Assembly (NCBI GenBank): GCA_021292165.1 | Contig: JAHFWL010000040.1 | Span: forward strand, 186,001 to 250,000 | DNA from: Shinisaurus crocodilurus | Lineage: Eukaryota; Chordata; Lepidosauria; Squamata; Shinisauridae | Length of the DNA: 64,000 nt | Direction: 5' to 3' | Shown: positions 1-9,735 of the stretch, piece after piece | How the letters are laid out: every line of letters starts with the position of its first letter | Position numbering within the stretch: the stretch's first letter is position 1 | The notes under the pieces: generated by a model | The model's database searches: none | Seen by the model: only the letters and a program-made list of their open reading frames with translations | Told to the model about the DNA's origin: nothing | Program-made: the position numbers and the translations under genes

Positions 1-445
1 GGTTGGACTCATGGGGCAGTTTTATTTATTTTTCTTTTTATTACCTTCCCAGTCCGATTCTATCCACGCTTTCTCAGAAAGCAAATCAGCAAATTCAGTA
101 GGGCTTAGAAGTAAGTCTGCCTAGGATTGCAGCCACACAGTACAATTCTATGCACATTTACTCATAAGCTAGTCCCACTGCATTCAACTGAGTGTACTCC
201 TTAGTAAGGGTGTGTAGGATTGCCACCTCGGCCATTCAGGGTTCTCCCACTCCACTGACTGATGTTTCCTTTACTTTGGCCCATCATTTCTAACTAAGAT
301 CAATCAAGATTTAGAAGACCCAGTTCACCTCCCTCCCCAGTCCTCAGGCCTCCATGGGGCAAAGTAAGGATGAAGTACAGCGATAAGATAAAGCTGCTTT
401 GGGTAGATCTTGATAAGGAGAGGTGGGATATACATTATTAAAATA
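1..445. other. Non-genic flank, old repeats
   Basis: No exon, J segment or RSS is visible. The stretch contains phrases typical of old dispersed reptile repeats, such as the 'tctatgcacatttactcataag' type. It ends in the 8-bp target-site duplication of the hAT element that follows. The TRA constant region would be expected further to the left, outside the window. Confidence 0.5.
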
Positions 446-1130
446 CAGGGATGGGGACTCGGACTCCAGGACTCGACTCGTGAGTCAGACTGAGTCCCCC
501 CTCTGACTCGAGTCAGACTCGAGTCCCAATATTTTTAATGGGACTCGAGACTCGACTCGGGACTCGAGACCAAGGACTCGTGTTCCAAAATCATGTTCCT
601 CAAATGCAACATGGATAGGTTTTAGGAAGTACAGCAAGTCTATTTTTTAAAATCATTTTCCTAAAATGCAACCTTTCAGACAGTTTGGGTTTGGCTGCCT
701 CTGCCTGCCTGTTTGGGGTTCCCTGCCTCCTCTGCCTGCCTGGTCTCTTCTTAACCAGTTCCACAGTTTGAATTGTCCAAGACAAAGGCCTCTGCCTGCC
801 TGCTTTGGGGTTCCCTGCCTCCTCTGCCTGTCTGGTTATTTTGGGTTTGTCTGCTTGGTCTGTTCTTGCCAAAATCAGTTGCAGAGTTTTGAAATAAAAA
901 GGCACACTTGTGCCTAGAATTTATTTAAGCCACACATCTGAAGTAGCCTTATTTTGTTGGGAAAAAACCCCATTGATTTTAATAGGGACTCGTGGAGTCA
1001 GCTTTGGGAGTGACTCGTGACTCGTGAGTCACCATTTTGGACCAAGGACTCGGACTCGGACTCGAGACTCGGGTCCAAAGACTCGTGACTCGACTCGTGA
1101 CTCGAAACCAAGGACTCTTCAACATCCCTG
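446..1130. mobile_element. Non-autonomous hAT element with GACTCG-rich subterminal arrays
   Basis: The element begins CAGGGATG and ends CATCCCTG. It is flanked by a perfect 8-bp duplication TTAAAATA (438-445 and 1131-1138), the insertion signature of hAT transposons. Both ends (446-590 and 985-1120) are arrays of GACTCG/CGAGTC words, plausible transposase-binding repeats. The centre is pyrimidine-rich, and no transposase frame is visible. A relative lies at 25412-26040. Confidence 0.85.
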
Positions 1131-1460
1131 TTAAAATAAACATAAATAGATACATAAAAATGGAGAGTTTCTCTTTCTTCAGGGGTGTCTAACTCTCAGG
1201 CTGTGGACCTAATCTGGCCCACTGGGCTCTCTAAACCAGCCTGAGGAGCCCCCAGGGAGAACGCCCCCTGGAGGGAATCCCAACGGTTATCTCCAATCTG
1301 AGACTGGAGATAGCAGCAGGGATGCGGGTGGCAGGGGACTTGGCTGGCGCTGTCAAGAGCAGCTGCTCCACACGTGCCTCTTGCCATCCCATGGTGGTGA
1401 GGGGCTTCCTCTATCCTTGCGCCTTACACACAATAGAAGAAATTACGGACTGAAACTTAC

Positions 1461-1525
1461 TCGACATGTAACAAGTAACTGAGCGCCGCTTCCAGAGGTT
1501 ACTTTACTGAAACCTCTGTCAGAAC
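1461..1525 (-). pseudogene. TRAJ: TRAJ segment with Phe-to-Ser core and shifted splice phase
   Basis: A J segment on the minus strand, directly after a perfect CACTGTG heptamer with a 12-bp spacer. The translation contains GSDRGFSKVTSGSGAQLLV, where the J core F-G-x-G has become S-G-S-G. A consensus donor (GTAAGT) follows. The exon leaves complete codons before the donor, whereas the intact J segments here leave one extra base, so the spliced product would be out of frame with the constant exon. It is probably able to recombine but unable to encode a working chain. The RSS makes identification firm; the non-functional status is inferred from the core residue and phase. Confidence 0.75.
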
Positions 1526-1553
1526 CACAGTGTTTTCTGCCCTGACGAAAATA
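1526..1553 (-). other. 12-RSS of the 1.5-kb J segment
   Basis: On the J strand, a perfect heptamer (1526-1532), a 12-bp spacer and a diverged nonamer (plus strand ACGAAAATA, 1545-1553). Confidence 0.75.
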
Positions 1554-1959
1554 TGTTAGGGGGTTCACAAGGAGGATGTTGAACAAAAGGTGTAGGAAAT
1601 GGGCACGGTGATTACGGTGGTACATTTCAAAAGAATCACTATGTCCCAGCCGGGTGTAAAAATTCAACACTGGAAAAGACTGAGACCCAAGCTACACATG
1701 ACGTTAATTGCGTAGTATGTAGCTGAAGTTAATCCCTCTTTCTTTCTGTCTTTTTTTTTTTTTTAAAATTCTAGAGTAAATGTGCATGGACCCAATTTGA
1801 ACTGGAACTGCTGTGCACCAGAAGGGGAGGATTAAATCTTTACTTCCCACCACCATTTCCCTCCAAATCCCCACCACACACATGTGGGATTAAAAAGAAA
1901 AAAAGAAAAACCCTGCTGCTGCCCCTGGACCCCGTATTCAAAAAAGGGGTTGTCTAAGA

Positions 1960-2094
1960 CAGTGTTCTCCAACCTTGGGTCCCCATATGTTTTTGGCCTA
2001 CAACTCCCAGCATGCCCCAGCCAGCGTAGCTGGCTGGGGCATGCTGGGAGTTGTAGGCCAAAAACATCTGGGGACCCAAGGTTGGAGAACACTG
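1960..2094. repeat. Near-perfect 135-bp palindromic MITE
   Basis: Two arms of about 65 bp form an almost perfect inverted repeat starting CAGTGTTCTCC and ending GGAGAACACTG. The flanks (GTCTAAGA and CTCTAAGT) look like a degraded 8-bp duplication, which suggests a hAT-type miniature element. Single arms with the same 'acaactcccagcatgcc' core occur near 6.5, 8.9, 9.3 and 22.4 kb. Confidence 0.8.
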
Positions 2095-2400
2095 CTCTAA
2101 GTCGTCTAATTGTTGGAGGTGCAACACAGCTAATGTTTCTTTTAAGCGTATGTTTGACAAAGCCCAGTAGTTTGGCTGCAACCATTTGGACTGCAACCAG
2201 GTGCACACTTTGGGTGCAACCATGTGCATGCTTACTTGAGAGTAAGCCACCCTCAACTCAGCAAGACTTGTTTCTGAGTAACTATGCATCGGATCTGGTG
2301 GCAGAAGGTGCGTAGCTTTGGATATTGGTGACACCAAGAAAGGATTACTAAGAAAGCACCCGCCATAACCCGAGTTGGCGCAATTTCCCCTCTCTCTTAC

Positions 2401-2460
2401 CAGGTCTCACTTCCAGCCTAGTTCCAGCTCCAAATGACATCTTCCAGTTTTGATTGTTCA
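2401..2460 (-). CDS. TRAJ: TRAJ segment, canonical core
   Basis: A J exon reading NNQNWKMSFGAGTRLEVRP with the canonical F-G-A-G-T core, which forms the last strand of the V domain and the end of CDR3 after recombination. It is followed by a GTAAGAG donor in phase 1. Its RSS (2461-2488) has a correct 12-bp spacer and a good nonamer but a weak heptamer (TAGTGTG on the J strand). The coding part looks functional. The poor heptamer may reduce usage. Confidence 0.88.
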
Positions 2461-2488
2461 CACACTAGAAAACTCCTTTACAAAAACA
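2461..2488 (-). other. 12-RSS of the 2.4-kb J segment
   Basis: Heptamer at 2461-2467 (plus strand CACACTA, two mismatches to CACAGTG), 12-bp spacer, and nonamer ACAAAAACA at 2480-2488 with one mismatch. Confidence 0.8.
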
Positions 2489-2738
2489 TAGAACTGCAGC
2501 GGCAGCCTGGCAACTGTTAGAGCAGGGGCGCAGAATCCGACCCAGGGGCCAAAGCATCCCAGTCCAGCCTGCCAGGGTTCCTCAAATAGCCGCACACATT
2601 CCTCAGGCTCCACCCCCTCCCCTGACCGCCACCCTTTCAGTGGCTTCCTGCCTTTAGTGCAGGCTTTTCCCCATTCTATTAAGTTGAAACGCCTATCTCA
2701 TGGCTTAGTCACTGGAGCTTTTGAGCTATAATATGCTG

Positions 2739-2783
2739 TTTGTATTATTATTGTTGTTGTTGTTGTTGTTGTTGTTGTTATTT
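2739..2783. repeat. GTT microsatellite
   Basis: Uninterrupted GTT/ATT triplets. The surrounding 2489-3228 contains no J segment or RSS that I can see, only dispersed-repeat sequence. Confidence 0.9.
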
Positions 2784-3228
2784 TGTAATTTGGCTCCACC
2801 CCTTTGGCCTGTGGCTTCACCCACCACTGGAATGCGGCCGCCATGAGCTTCTCTGGAAAGGAATGGAGCCCCTGGCTGAGAGAGATTCCACATTCCTGTT
2901 ACTTAGATACTTACATCAATTCCCTACAATTCTGCCTTCCCCAACCGGGTTCCTTTCAGATGTTTTGGACTACACCTCCCATCATCCCCAGCCACTGTAA
3001 CCCCACCTGCGGGGTTAGTATTCTTACCCTGCATAATCGCATAAATAAAGCATGATGTCTAGTATTCCTGTGATGTGTATATGGATATTATATGAATATT
3101 CTTATAATCAATTACTATCCTCATAATTAATATTATATTAATAAGGAAACCATGATGTCTGATCATCGTTTACTGTATTAGAAGCACGGGAAGTGATATA
3201 CACTGAAGAACAATTTTTAAAGACTTAC

Positions 3229-3290
3229 TTGGATAAACTCTCAGTCTCGTTCCACTTCCAAATATAACATTGTAATTGTTGCTTAAGGTA
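3229..3290 (-). CDS. TRAJ: TRAJ segment, canonical core
   Basis: The exon reads TLSNNYNVIFGSGTRLRVYP, with the F-G-S-G-T core, and ends one base into a codon before a perfect GTAAGT donor. A perfect heptamer abuts its start, with a 12-bp spacer and a moderately diverged nonamer. There are no stops. It looks like a functional alpha-chain J segment, usable by any V with a 23-RSS in this window. Confidence 0.9.
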
Positions 3291-3318
3291 CACAGTGAAA
3301 CAGGCCTTTACGTAAACG
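3291..3318 (-). other. 12-RSS of the 3.2-kb J segment
   Basis: Perfect heptamer CACAGTG (plus strand 3291-3297), 12-bp spacer, nonamer ACGTAAACG (3310-3318). Confidence 0.85.
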
Positions 3319-3749
3319 AATCACTTCAAAACATTTGTTTAGAGCTGAGATTATATTTCTTGGGTGGGTGGGTGGATTCAACTATTCATCTCCTAATTCA
3401 AATTTGAGTGCAAAATTGTTCGAATTGATCATTCCTCTATTTCCAATGTTGAAGCTATCCGGCCTAGCGATGGGTGAACAAACCATGTCCGAGATGGCTA
3501 CCATTCTCAGAACGTCGTCTTGCCACTCCTCTCATTCCCGATTCCTGTTCGCATTTGCGATCGCTGCTCACTGTGCGTGAACAGGAAAATTGTGCGAATC
3601 AAGCAGCAAACGAACATGATTGCTGCTCAAATTTTTACCAAAGTTGAGCAAATTTCCTAATTTGTGCAACTTTCCTTCATAGACTGAAGGAAAATTTATT
3701 CACTTATTTTTCTTCTAGTAATATATCTTTGGGAAGTCTGGAATTTCTC

Positions 3750-3765
3750 TCTCCCCCCCCCCCCG

Positions 3766-3797
<32 letters not shown>

Positions 3798-3799
3798 AG
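3750..3799. repeat. C/CT/CA low-complexity tract
   Basis: A poly-C run grades into (CT)n and then (CA)n. Nothing else is recognised between 3319 and 3883 apart from repeat-like AT-rich sequence. Confidence 0.9.
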
Positions 3800-3883
3800 C
3801 TTCACAGCCACAGGCAAGACAAGCGTATCCATCCCACGAAGTATCAAATATAGTCAGGTGTGATACATATACAGCGTACTTAC

Positions 3884-3947
3884 GGTACTTGGCTTCACTA
3901 ACAGCTTTGTACCAGGCAGAGCCAAAGAAGAAGGAGTTCGTCTTGAT
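3884..3947 (-). CDS. TRAJ: TRAJ segment with FGSA core
   Basis: The exon reads IKTNSFFFGSAWYKAVSEAKY. The core is F-G-S-A instead of F-G-x-G, and the usual T-x-L-x-V tail is replaced by WYKAVSEAK. The frame is open and ends in a GTAAGT donor. Its nonamer is a perfect consensus with a 12-bp spacer; the heptamer is TGCTGTG on the J strand. The second core glycine normally makes a bulge in the last strand, so the product may fold poorly. It could be an unusual functional segment or a decaying one. Confidence 0.78.
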
Positions 3948-3975
3948 CACAGCAATATACCCCCGTACAAAAACC
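3948..3975 (-). other. 12-RSS with consensus nonamer
   Basis: Heptamer CACAGCA (plus strand 3948-3954), 12-bp spacer, and perfect nonamer ACAAAAACC (3967-3975). Confidence 0.85.
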
Positions 3976-4071
3976 CATCATCTCATCTGCACTGCCTTTC
4001 AACTATCCATTCTTCAGTATCTAGTCAACACCAAAAGCATCAATACCAGACCGGCCTTCTGCCTTGGGATA

Positions 4072-4360
4072 AGAACATAAGAACATAAGAAGAGCCATGC
4101 TGGATCAGACCAAGGGTCCATCTAGTCCAGCATTCTGTTCACACAGTGGCCAGTCAGCTGCCCACGGGATCCCACAAGCAGGACAGGAGTGCAACAGCAC
4201 CCTCCCACCCATGCTCCCCAGCAACTGGAGTACTTAGGCATACTGCCTCTGATACTGGAGGAAGCATATAGCCAGTCAGGACTAGTAGCCACTAATGGCC
4301 TTCTCTTCCAAGATGGGCAAATGTGTGATGCTCAAGATGGCCAGGGTTCTCCAAACATCA
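4072..4360 (+). repeat. Dispersed reptile repeat ('gctggatcagaccaagg' family)
   Basis: The sequence begins with repeated 'agaacataag' and runs through 'ccatctagtccagcattctg'. The same family occurs at about 9870-10075 (minus), 11770-12005 (plus), 16455-16555 (minus) and 30620-30824 (minus). I recognise it as a common reptile repeat but do not assign a class. Confidence 0.75.
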
Positions 4361-4812
4361 ACTCGCCTCTTGTTGTTGTTTTTTGCTGATTCCTGTTCGC
4401 AACTGATGCTCACTCTGCACAAATGAGAAACTTGTGCAAATTGAGCAGCAATTGAATGGGTGCTTTCAAATCTCTCTTGTTAGAGATTAATAAATACAGA
4501 CAGCTACATCCAATGTCAGATATGCTGGTCAAGCATACTTTCTTGAATAAATCCCTCTGAGCATGAAACAGGTGGAAAAGTTACTTCACAACCAATAATA
4601 TCTTGGGGGTAATTAACGCATTTTCTTCATTTCATGTGAACGAAAATAACAATAACATTGCCCAAACACAATGCTTTCCCACCAGTTCTTAACCTCCTCC
4701 CATAAGGGCATCCTGAATCCTCTTCGTGAAATACCACATTATGAATCTGACCAAATCCATCCTAATTAATACATATCAGTAAAAAGTAAAGCAATCATTC
4801 ACTCTTTTTTAC

Positions 4813-4863
4813 AGAGAGTTTGGTGCCTTTTTCCAGAATGATTGTCCAGCTGTCTTTCAGCCC
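4813..4863 (-). pseudogene. TRAJ: Probable TRAJ relic (LEKG core)
   Basis: The minus-strand reading DSWTIILEKGTKLSV resembles a J segment whose F-G-x-G core has become L-E-K-G. A possible heptamer (plus strand CACAGCA, 4864-4870) abuts it, the same variant as the J at 3.9 kb, but no convincing nonamer lies 12 bp away. A GT dinucleotide follows the KLS codons. Position and residual motif suggest a dead J. Chance similarity cannot be excluded. Confidence 0.4.
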
Positions 4864-5093
4864 CACAGCAGCTCACGCTTTGGCAATCATTTCTTCACTG
4901 AAAAAACACAGAAACTGACTTTCCTTGTTTTTGGAACCAATGAAGGATTCCGTCACGCTATGCACTCTGGAGGAATGAAATTGACTGCTTCCATGGCAAG
5001 CAAGGATAATACTGTCACTTTGGTGGTTTCTCTCATAAATCGTCACAGCCAGGTTACTTCTTCATGCTGCTTGCTGGATCGGGGAGATTCACT

Positions 5094-5597
5094 GACTGGG
5101 TTCAGACAACATGATAACCCACACTCAAGGGTGGAGTGTAGGTGGAGTGTGGGTTACTGTTGATATGTGGATTGCTGTTGAAAACATGGGTTATTTTGTT
5201 GTCTGAATCCAGCTGCATTGACAAGCTATGGCTTGTAAACCATGAAGAACCCAGGAAGAGAACCCATGGTTTGATGTTGTGTTGTGAACTGTGGGTTGCT
5301 CACCATGGTTTGTTATCTCTCCTGGGTTAAGACAACATAGATTTCATAGATCATAGAGTTGGAAGGAGCCTACAAGGCTATCGAGTCCAACCCCCTGCTC
5401 AATGCAGGAAACTAGAGGAGGGGTCTCCCATCCAAGTAATAATCAGGCCTGACCCTGCTTAGCTTTCCACGCACAGACAAGCTGAGCCAGCGTAAGCCAC
5501 AGGCCTTGACAACCCTCATTTCAGCAACAGCCCGTGGTTCAACAACAACCCCACTAAAGCCTTGAGTAGGGGGTTATTGTGTTGTCTGAACCCAGTC
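5094..5597. mobile_element. DNA-transposon-like element with 17-bp inverted termini, CR1 fragment nested
   Basis: The left end GACTGGGTTCAGACAAC and right end GTTGTCTGAACCCAGTC are exact inverted repeats, and both are flanked by ACT. Inside, 5341-5412 is the 3' end of a CR1 LINE on the minus strand ('gagttggaaggagcctac'). No coding frame is visible. Confidence 0.65.
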
Positions 5598-5862
5598 ACT
5601 GAGTGAAAAAAGTGGCAGAGCTGGGTTGGATTGGATGGCCTCCTGGTATCCCTTCTAACTCAGTGGTCCTTAATTGTAAGGTTCAGCTCTGCTGAACCAG
5701 TAGGCCTGCAAGAGATTATCTTAGTGGCTCTGGCAAGAATCTCTATTGTTCGGGAAATTATAGGTCCAGTGGTGTAATGGTAAATTTTGAAATGCAGGAG
5801 CTTACCATCACACACACACTCACACACACCTGACAAACGTGTGTCACATTCCGGGCTCTTAC

Positions 5863-5920
5863 CTGCCCTTACAATGAGCCTTGTTCCAGTTCCAAAGACC
5901 AGTTTGTCTGCACTGCCACC
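5863..5920 (-). CDS. TRAJ: TRAJ segment, canonical core
   Basis: The exon reads GGSADKLVFGTGTRLIVRA, with the F-G-T-G-T core and a phase-1 GTAAGAG donor. The RSS has a 12-bp spacer, an A-rich nonamer and a heptamer that differs only at the central base. The DKLVFG stretch resembles the J at 6.1 kb, suggesting a relatively recent duplication. It looks functional. Confidence 0.9.
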
Positions 5921-5948
5921 CACTGTGGTACATCACATTACAAAAAAC
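5921..5948 (-). other. 12-RSS of the 5.9-kb J segment
   Basis: Heptamer CACTGTG on the plus strand (5921-5927; one central mismatch in J orientation), 12-bp spacer, nonamer ACAAAAAAC (5940-5948). Confidence 0.8.
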
Positions 5949-6108
5949 TCCTGCACCACAAATGCCCTGTAATGATTTTGATCCATGCTGAAAATCCAGC
6001 CTAGTGCCACCCGGTCTGGAAGAATGGGTTGAGTGTTACACCTATTGTGCAGGTGTGTGCATGATTCTGTGTGCGTTTCAGTACACACCTGACTTCATTC
6101 ACACAGAC

Positions 6109-6169
6109 CTGGGATCACTTGCAGGCTTGTCCCTCTTCCAAATACGAGCTTGTCGCCCCCAGAGGATTG
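6109..6169 (-). CDS. TRAJ: TRAJ segment, canonical core with weak donor
   Basis: The exon reads QSSGGDKLVFGRGTSLQVIP with the F-G-R-G-T core and ends one base into a codon. The following donor is GTCTGT rather than GTAAGT, so splicing to the constant exon may be inefficient. The RSS has a 12-bp spacer, a near-consensus nonamer (ACAAGAACT) and a heptamer with two changes. Confidence 0.87.
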
Positions 6170-6197
6170 CACTGTAAAATGTTGCTTTACAAGAACT
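6170..6197 (-). other. 12-RSS of the 6.1-kb J segment
   Basis: Heptamer CACTGTA (plus strand 6170-6176), 12-bp spacer, nonamer ACAAGAACT (6189-6197). Confidence 0.75.
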
Positions 6198-6942
6198 CCA
6201 GATGGTTTTCTGCCTTGAAATCTTCTTTTCACCTCTCTCTACATACTCTCTCTCCCTCCTCAGCCTCACTTTGGTAAGCATAGAAGCAGCACAATCAACT
6301 GAATTATTTCAATTAAACATAATAATATTGAAGAAGCTATCCGTTGAGTTTTTGCCTGTCATCCAGCTCTTAAAGGCACAGACCAAGCGGGGGAAGAAAA
6401 ACAGCTGGCGATTATACACTGGACACAGGTACTTAATTTGGATCAGGAGGATATTTACTCAATGTATGTTTGGATTCACCTTCTCCAAGCTGGAGCCCTC
6501 CAATGATTTGGACTACAACTCCCATCTCAGACCATTGGCCATGGTGGCTGGGTTGATGGGAACTGGAGTTTGCTGTTCTTAGGCTGCATTCTGCTTATTA
6601 TTATTTTTTTTAAAAAAAGCTCTTGCATATTCCTGATTTCTTCAAATCCTCCAGCCCGGGGGATTTATTAACACACACAGGCCCACCTTCCTATCTATTG
6701 GAATATTTATGAGAATATTTGGTAAACTGCCCCTCTCCAAAGCCTTTGAATCTCAGCCTGTGACTTGCCAAAGCTACTGTGAAGTTTTGAGAGGTGAATA
6801 CGAATTTGAAGTTGGGGATCTCCAGATGCCCCTCTCTTCTAAACAACCGCCCCAGTTTGCTGTGGAGTGCTACAATAATCATGTTTAGACGACTGCGATG
6901 CATTCTACGTGTAGCTACCCCTGAAGCTTTCATGGGTGCGAA

Positions 6943-7340
6943 ATGTGGCTGCTAGGACTACCAACCACTGCACTGTATTGGGGTCATATTATACCTGTCC
7001 TGAAAGACCTGCACTGGTTGCCCATTGCTTTCTGGGTGCAATTCAAGGTGCTGGTTTTGACCTTTAAAGACATAAATGGCGTAGGACCTGGCTATCTAAG
7101 GGACCTCCTATCTCAGTACGAACCTGCCCAAGTATTAATATCTGCAGAAGAGTCCCTTTCGAGGACATCATTACCCACAGAGGCCTGTTTGTTGGGCATA
7201 CATGAACGGGCTTTCTCCTGTGTTGCCCCGAAACTATGGAATGCACTCCCTCAAGAACTACAATTCCCCACCACCACACTCCCTGGACCCTTAGAAAGGG
7301 TGCAAGTTTAGAAAGCCCTTTTCAATCCAGCCTTTCAAAA
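6943..7340 (+). mobile_element. L2-type LINE, 3' coding fragment
   Basis: The open frame contains LKDLHWLPIAFWVQFKVLV and ends with a motif of the ERAFSCVAPKLWNALP type, the C-terminal region of L2-clade reverse transcriptase proteins. It is a truncated, dead copy. Between it and the J at 7.9 kb there is only a hairpin ('ctccaaggtca'/'tgaccttggag', 7634-7666), an ATTT-rich tract and a repeat end. Confidence 0.75.
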
Positions 7341-7926
7341 TGTGTAGTTTTAATGTCTTTAGTGCTTTTAGGGTGCAGTCCGATGGGGATGCCCGTAACA
7401 CTCTGAACTTGGAGGATTACGGGGCATCCTATGGTGGAGGGCAGGAGGAACGCGGAGGCAAAGGTTGCACCCGCACTCCTTCCATTCTGCAAAGCCAATT
7501 TTAGCCACCTAAGCGTGGCACTTCAGAACGGGAGGGAAGGAGGCTGAGGTGCTGCCAGGATATATCATATCTTAACAGCAGTGGCGGTCTCCTCCCCTCA
7601 CCGTCCCCCCTCAATGCTCCCCAAAAACCCTTCTCCAAGGTCACTCTTATGACCTTGGAGAAGCACCTAGTGCAGTTCTTAGGATTGTGCTGCCCAGACA
7701 CTTGTTTTTACTGTTTTAAACGTTTATTTTTTCTTTTATTTATTTATTTATTTATTTATTATATTTATACCCCGCCTTTTTTCCTGCAAGGAACCCAATT
7801 TATCATTTTAAATTGTTGTACAACATCTTGATGCCTTTTTAGCAGATAAGGGGCTATATATGAAGGCTAACAATTAATAAATAAAGCAGGGGTGGGTGGG
7901 GGGAATTAATCATTCATTCAACATAC

Positions 7927-8009
7927 TTGGCTTTACGGATAAGAGCGTCCCCTTTCCAATATGAAGCCTGTAGAGTGACCTCTTTCCAATATGAAGCACT
8001 TCCTATGAA
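7927..8009 (-). pseudogene. TRAJ: TRAJ segment with internal in-frame 30-bp duplication
   Basis: The last J before the V genes. It is 83 bp long where the others are 58-65, because a 30-bp unit beginning CTTCATATTGGAAAG occurs twice in tandem and in frame. The translation gives LHIGKRSLYR and then LHIGKGTLLSVKP. The core is I-G-K-G, with Ile in place of the usual Phe in both copies. A TAG lies in frame two codons from the RSS end and could be trimmed during joining. The donor is GTATGT in phase 1. The RSS spacer is 12 bp. Function is doubtful because of the Ile and the extra 10 residues. Confidence 0.72.
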
Positions 8010-8037
8010 CACAGCCATTCAAGGCTTTACAAAATCA
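8010..8037 (-). other. 12-RSS of the 5'-most J segment
   Basis: Heptamer CACAGCC (plus strand 8010-8016), 12-bp spacer, nonamer ACAAAATCA (8029-8037). Both elements are diverged. Confidence 0.65.
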
Positions 8038-8258
8038 TCAGCTCACATTCTTTGATGCAAAGCTCGTTGCTAGTGGTGCTGATGCGGTCCCAGGAAGGAT
8101 TTGTGCTCCTTCCTAACCCTTAAGGCATGGCCATCAAGCCAAAGTTAACTTCTCATTTTAAATCCCAGCTCAATGGGAAGACAGTTCATGCTATGATTAA
8201 CTTTTGCACTGGGACATTAAATTCTGACTGAATTTTTCCCAATAGGATAGTCTCATAC

Positions 8259-8695
8259 CTAGGGATGGACAAATTTGTCCATTTCACTTTGTCTCAGTTT
8301 CTCATTTCTCCAGTCTTAAGTTCGTTTCGTTCTGAACGTTGATAATTTTCTGTTTAAAAATTTGCATTAAAATGTTTAAGGCCTCTTGTGCACGTTCCTC
8401 CTAATACATGCATCTTTGTACACATTTCTAAAATCCATTTCCCTAATATGATGCATTTTGGAATGTCCTTTTCACTTACATATGCATCTTTGTATGCATT
8501 TTTTGATTGGAGAGCTCCAGTGTAAATGTGCAAATGTCAAAGAATAACAAAGTTTCTGGTCATGAAGTGGTTCGGAAGTACCAGATTAGGGAAATTCACA
8601 TTGAAATGCAAAATGCTTACTGTTGTGTTCGGGGCTTCAAACAGGGTATGCTCACATGTTCTGCAAGCAAACACAACATTCTCATGCATCCCTAG
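8259..8695. repeat. Repeat bounded by CTAGGGATG/CATCCCTAG
   Basis: An AT-rich, non-coding sequence with short inverted ends. The rest of 8038-9696, the V-to-J interval, holds microsatellites and repeat fragments. I found no D-like element with paired RSS, no J core and no constant-like exon in it. Confidence 0.5.
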
Positions 8696-9696
8696 TTATT
8701 ACTTCTGTCTTTCTACTTATGTTGAAGGAGTGCCCTGAAGTGAGCTGCCCCAGGAGGCTGCCTGGCCTACCTGTATAGTTGGGCCACCCATATGTAAGAA
8801 TCTATCTTCCTTCTTCAAAGCTGCATATATACTTTTAAGGTGCAATGCTATGCAAGTTGAGACAGAAAAAAAGCTTACAACTTCCAGCATGGCTGGCTGG
8901 GGCATGCTGGGAGTTGTAGGCCTTTTTTCCCCTGCCTAAACTTGCATAGGTGCCAACATTCTTTTCTTTTCAATACCACTCCTTCTTCCACTCCTAGGCA
9001 TTAGACAGCATATGACAGGTTTCTAATCAGGTCATGAGATACTGCTTGGATGTGTGTGTGTGTGTGTGTGTGTGCACGCGCGCTCAGTTAAAATGTTTGT
9101 AGCTGAAACAGCTCCTCCTCCTTCTTAATCCTCTCCTCTTCCTCCTCCTGCTACTTCATTCCTTAATTTAGGGGCCACCACTGAGAAGGCCTTCTCCCTT
9201 GTTGCCACCTTCCAAGCCTCCCTTGGTGGAAACACCTGGAGGAGGGCCTTAGATGATGAGCATATAAGGATGCAATCCAATGCATGTTTAGACAGAAAAA
9301 AGTCCTACAATTCCTAGCATGCCCCAGCCAGTTGTAGGTTTTTTTTCCTATCTAAACAACTCTAGGGATGTGCTGTAAGTGTTCAAAGGACTTCATGTGA
9401 ATTTTCCAGTGACAGTCCTTGCAACAACCCTGTAAGTCGGTATCATTATGCCCATATTACAGGTGGGGCACTGAGGTAGAGAGAGGGTGGGAGGAAGAGT
9501 GGCTTGTTTAATACCACCAAGTGAATTCATGGCAGAGATGAAATTCTGGCATCCTATTAGTATACTAGTATAATATTACAAAAGAAGAAGAAGAAGAAAG
9601 TAATGTCTACTTTTGAATTTTTGCAAAACAAACCATTAGAAGAATTTGCTTAACCTTCGCCCTGCCCTGCCCCTACAAATACACACATTAACATCA

Positions 9697-9735
9697 CTTT
9701 TTGTATGACTGCAAAGGCAAGACTGCCTCACTGTG
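9697..9735 (-). other. 23-RSS of the V remnant
   Basis: Perfect heptamer CACAGTG on the V strand (9729-9735), 23-bp spacer, nonamer TACAAAAAG (9697-9705). Confidence 0.85.

Noticed and set aside
1832..1900. Minus-strand reading VWWGFGGKWWWEVK near a GTAAAG
   Set aside because: F-G-G-K is not a J core and no heptamer or nonamer with a 12-bp spacer precedes it.
2740..3000. Cysteine-rich open frame beginning MYYYCCCCCCC
   Set aside because: The cysteines come from a GTT microsatellite; the rest is repeat sequence.
6691..6800. Minus-strand reading FKGFGEGQFTKYSHK containing F-G-E-G, like a J core
   Set aside because: The flank (heptamer position CACAGTA, nonamer position unrecognisable) does not form a 12-RSS, and no donor follows where a J should end.
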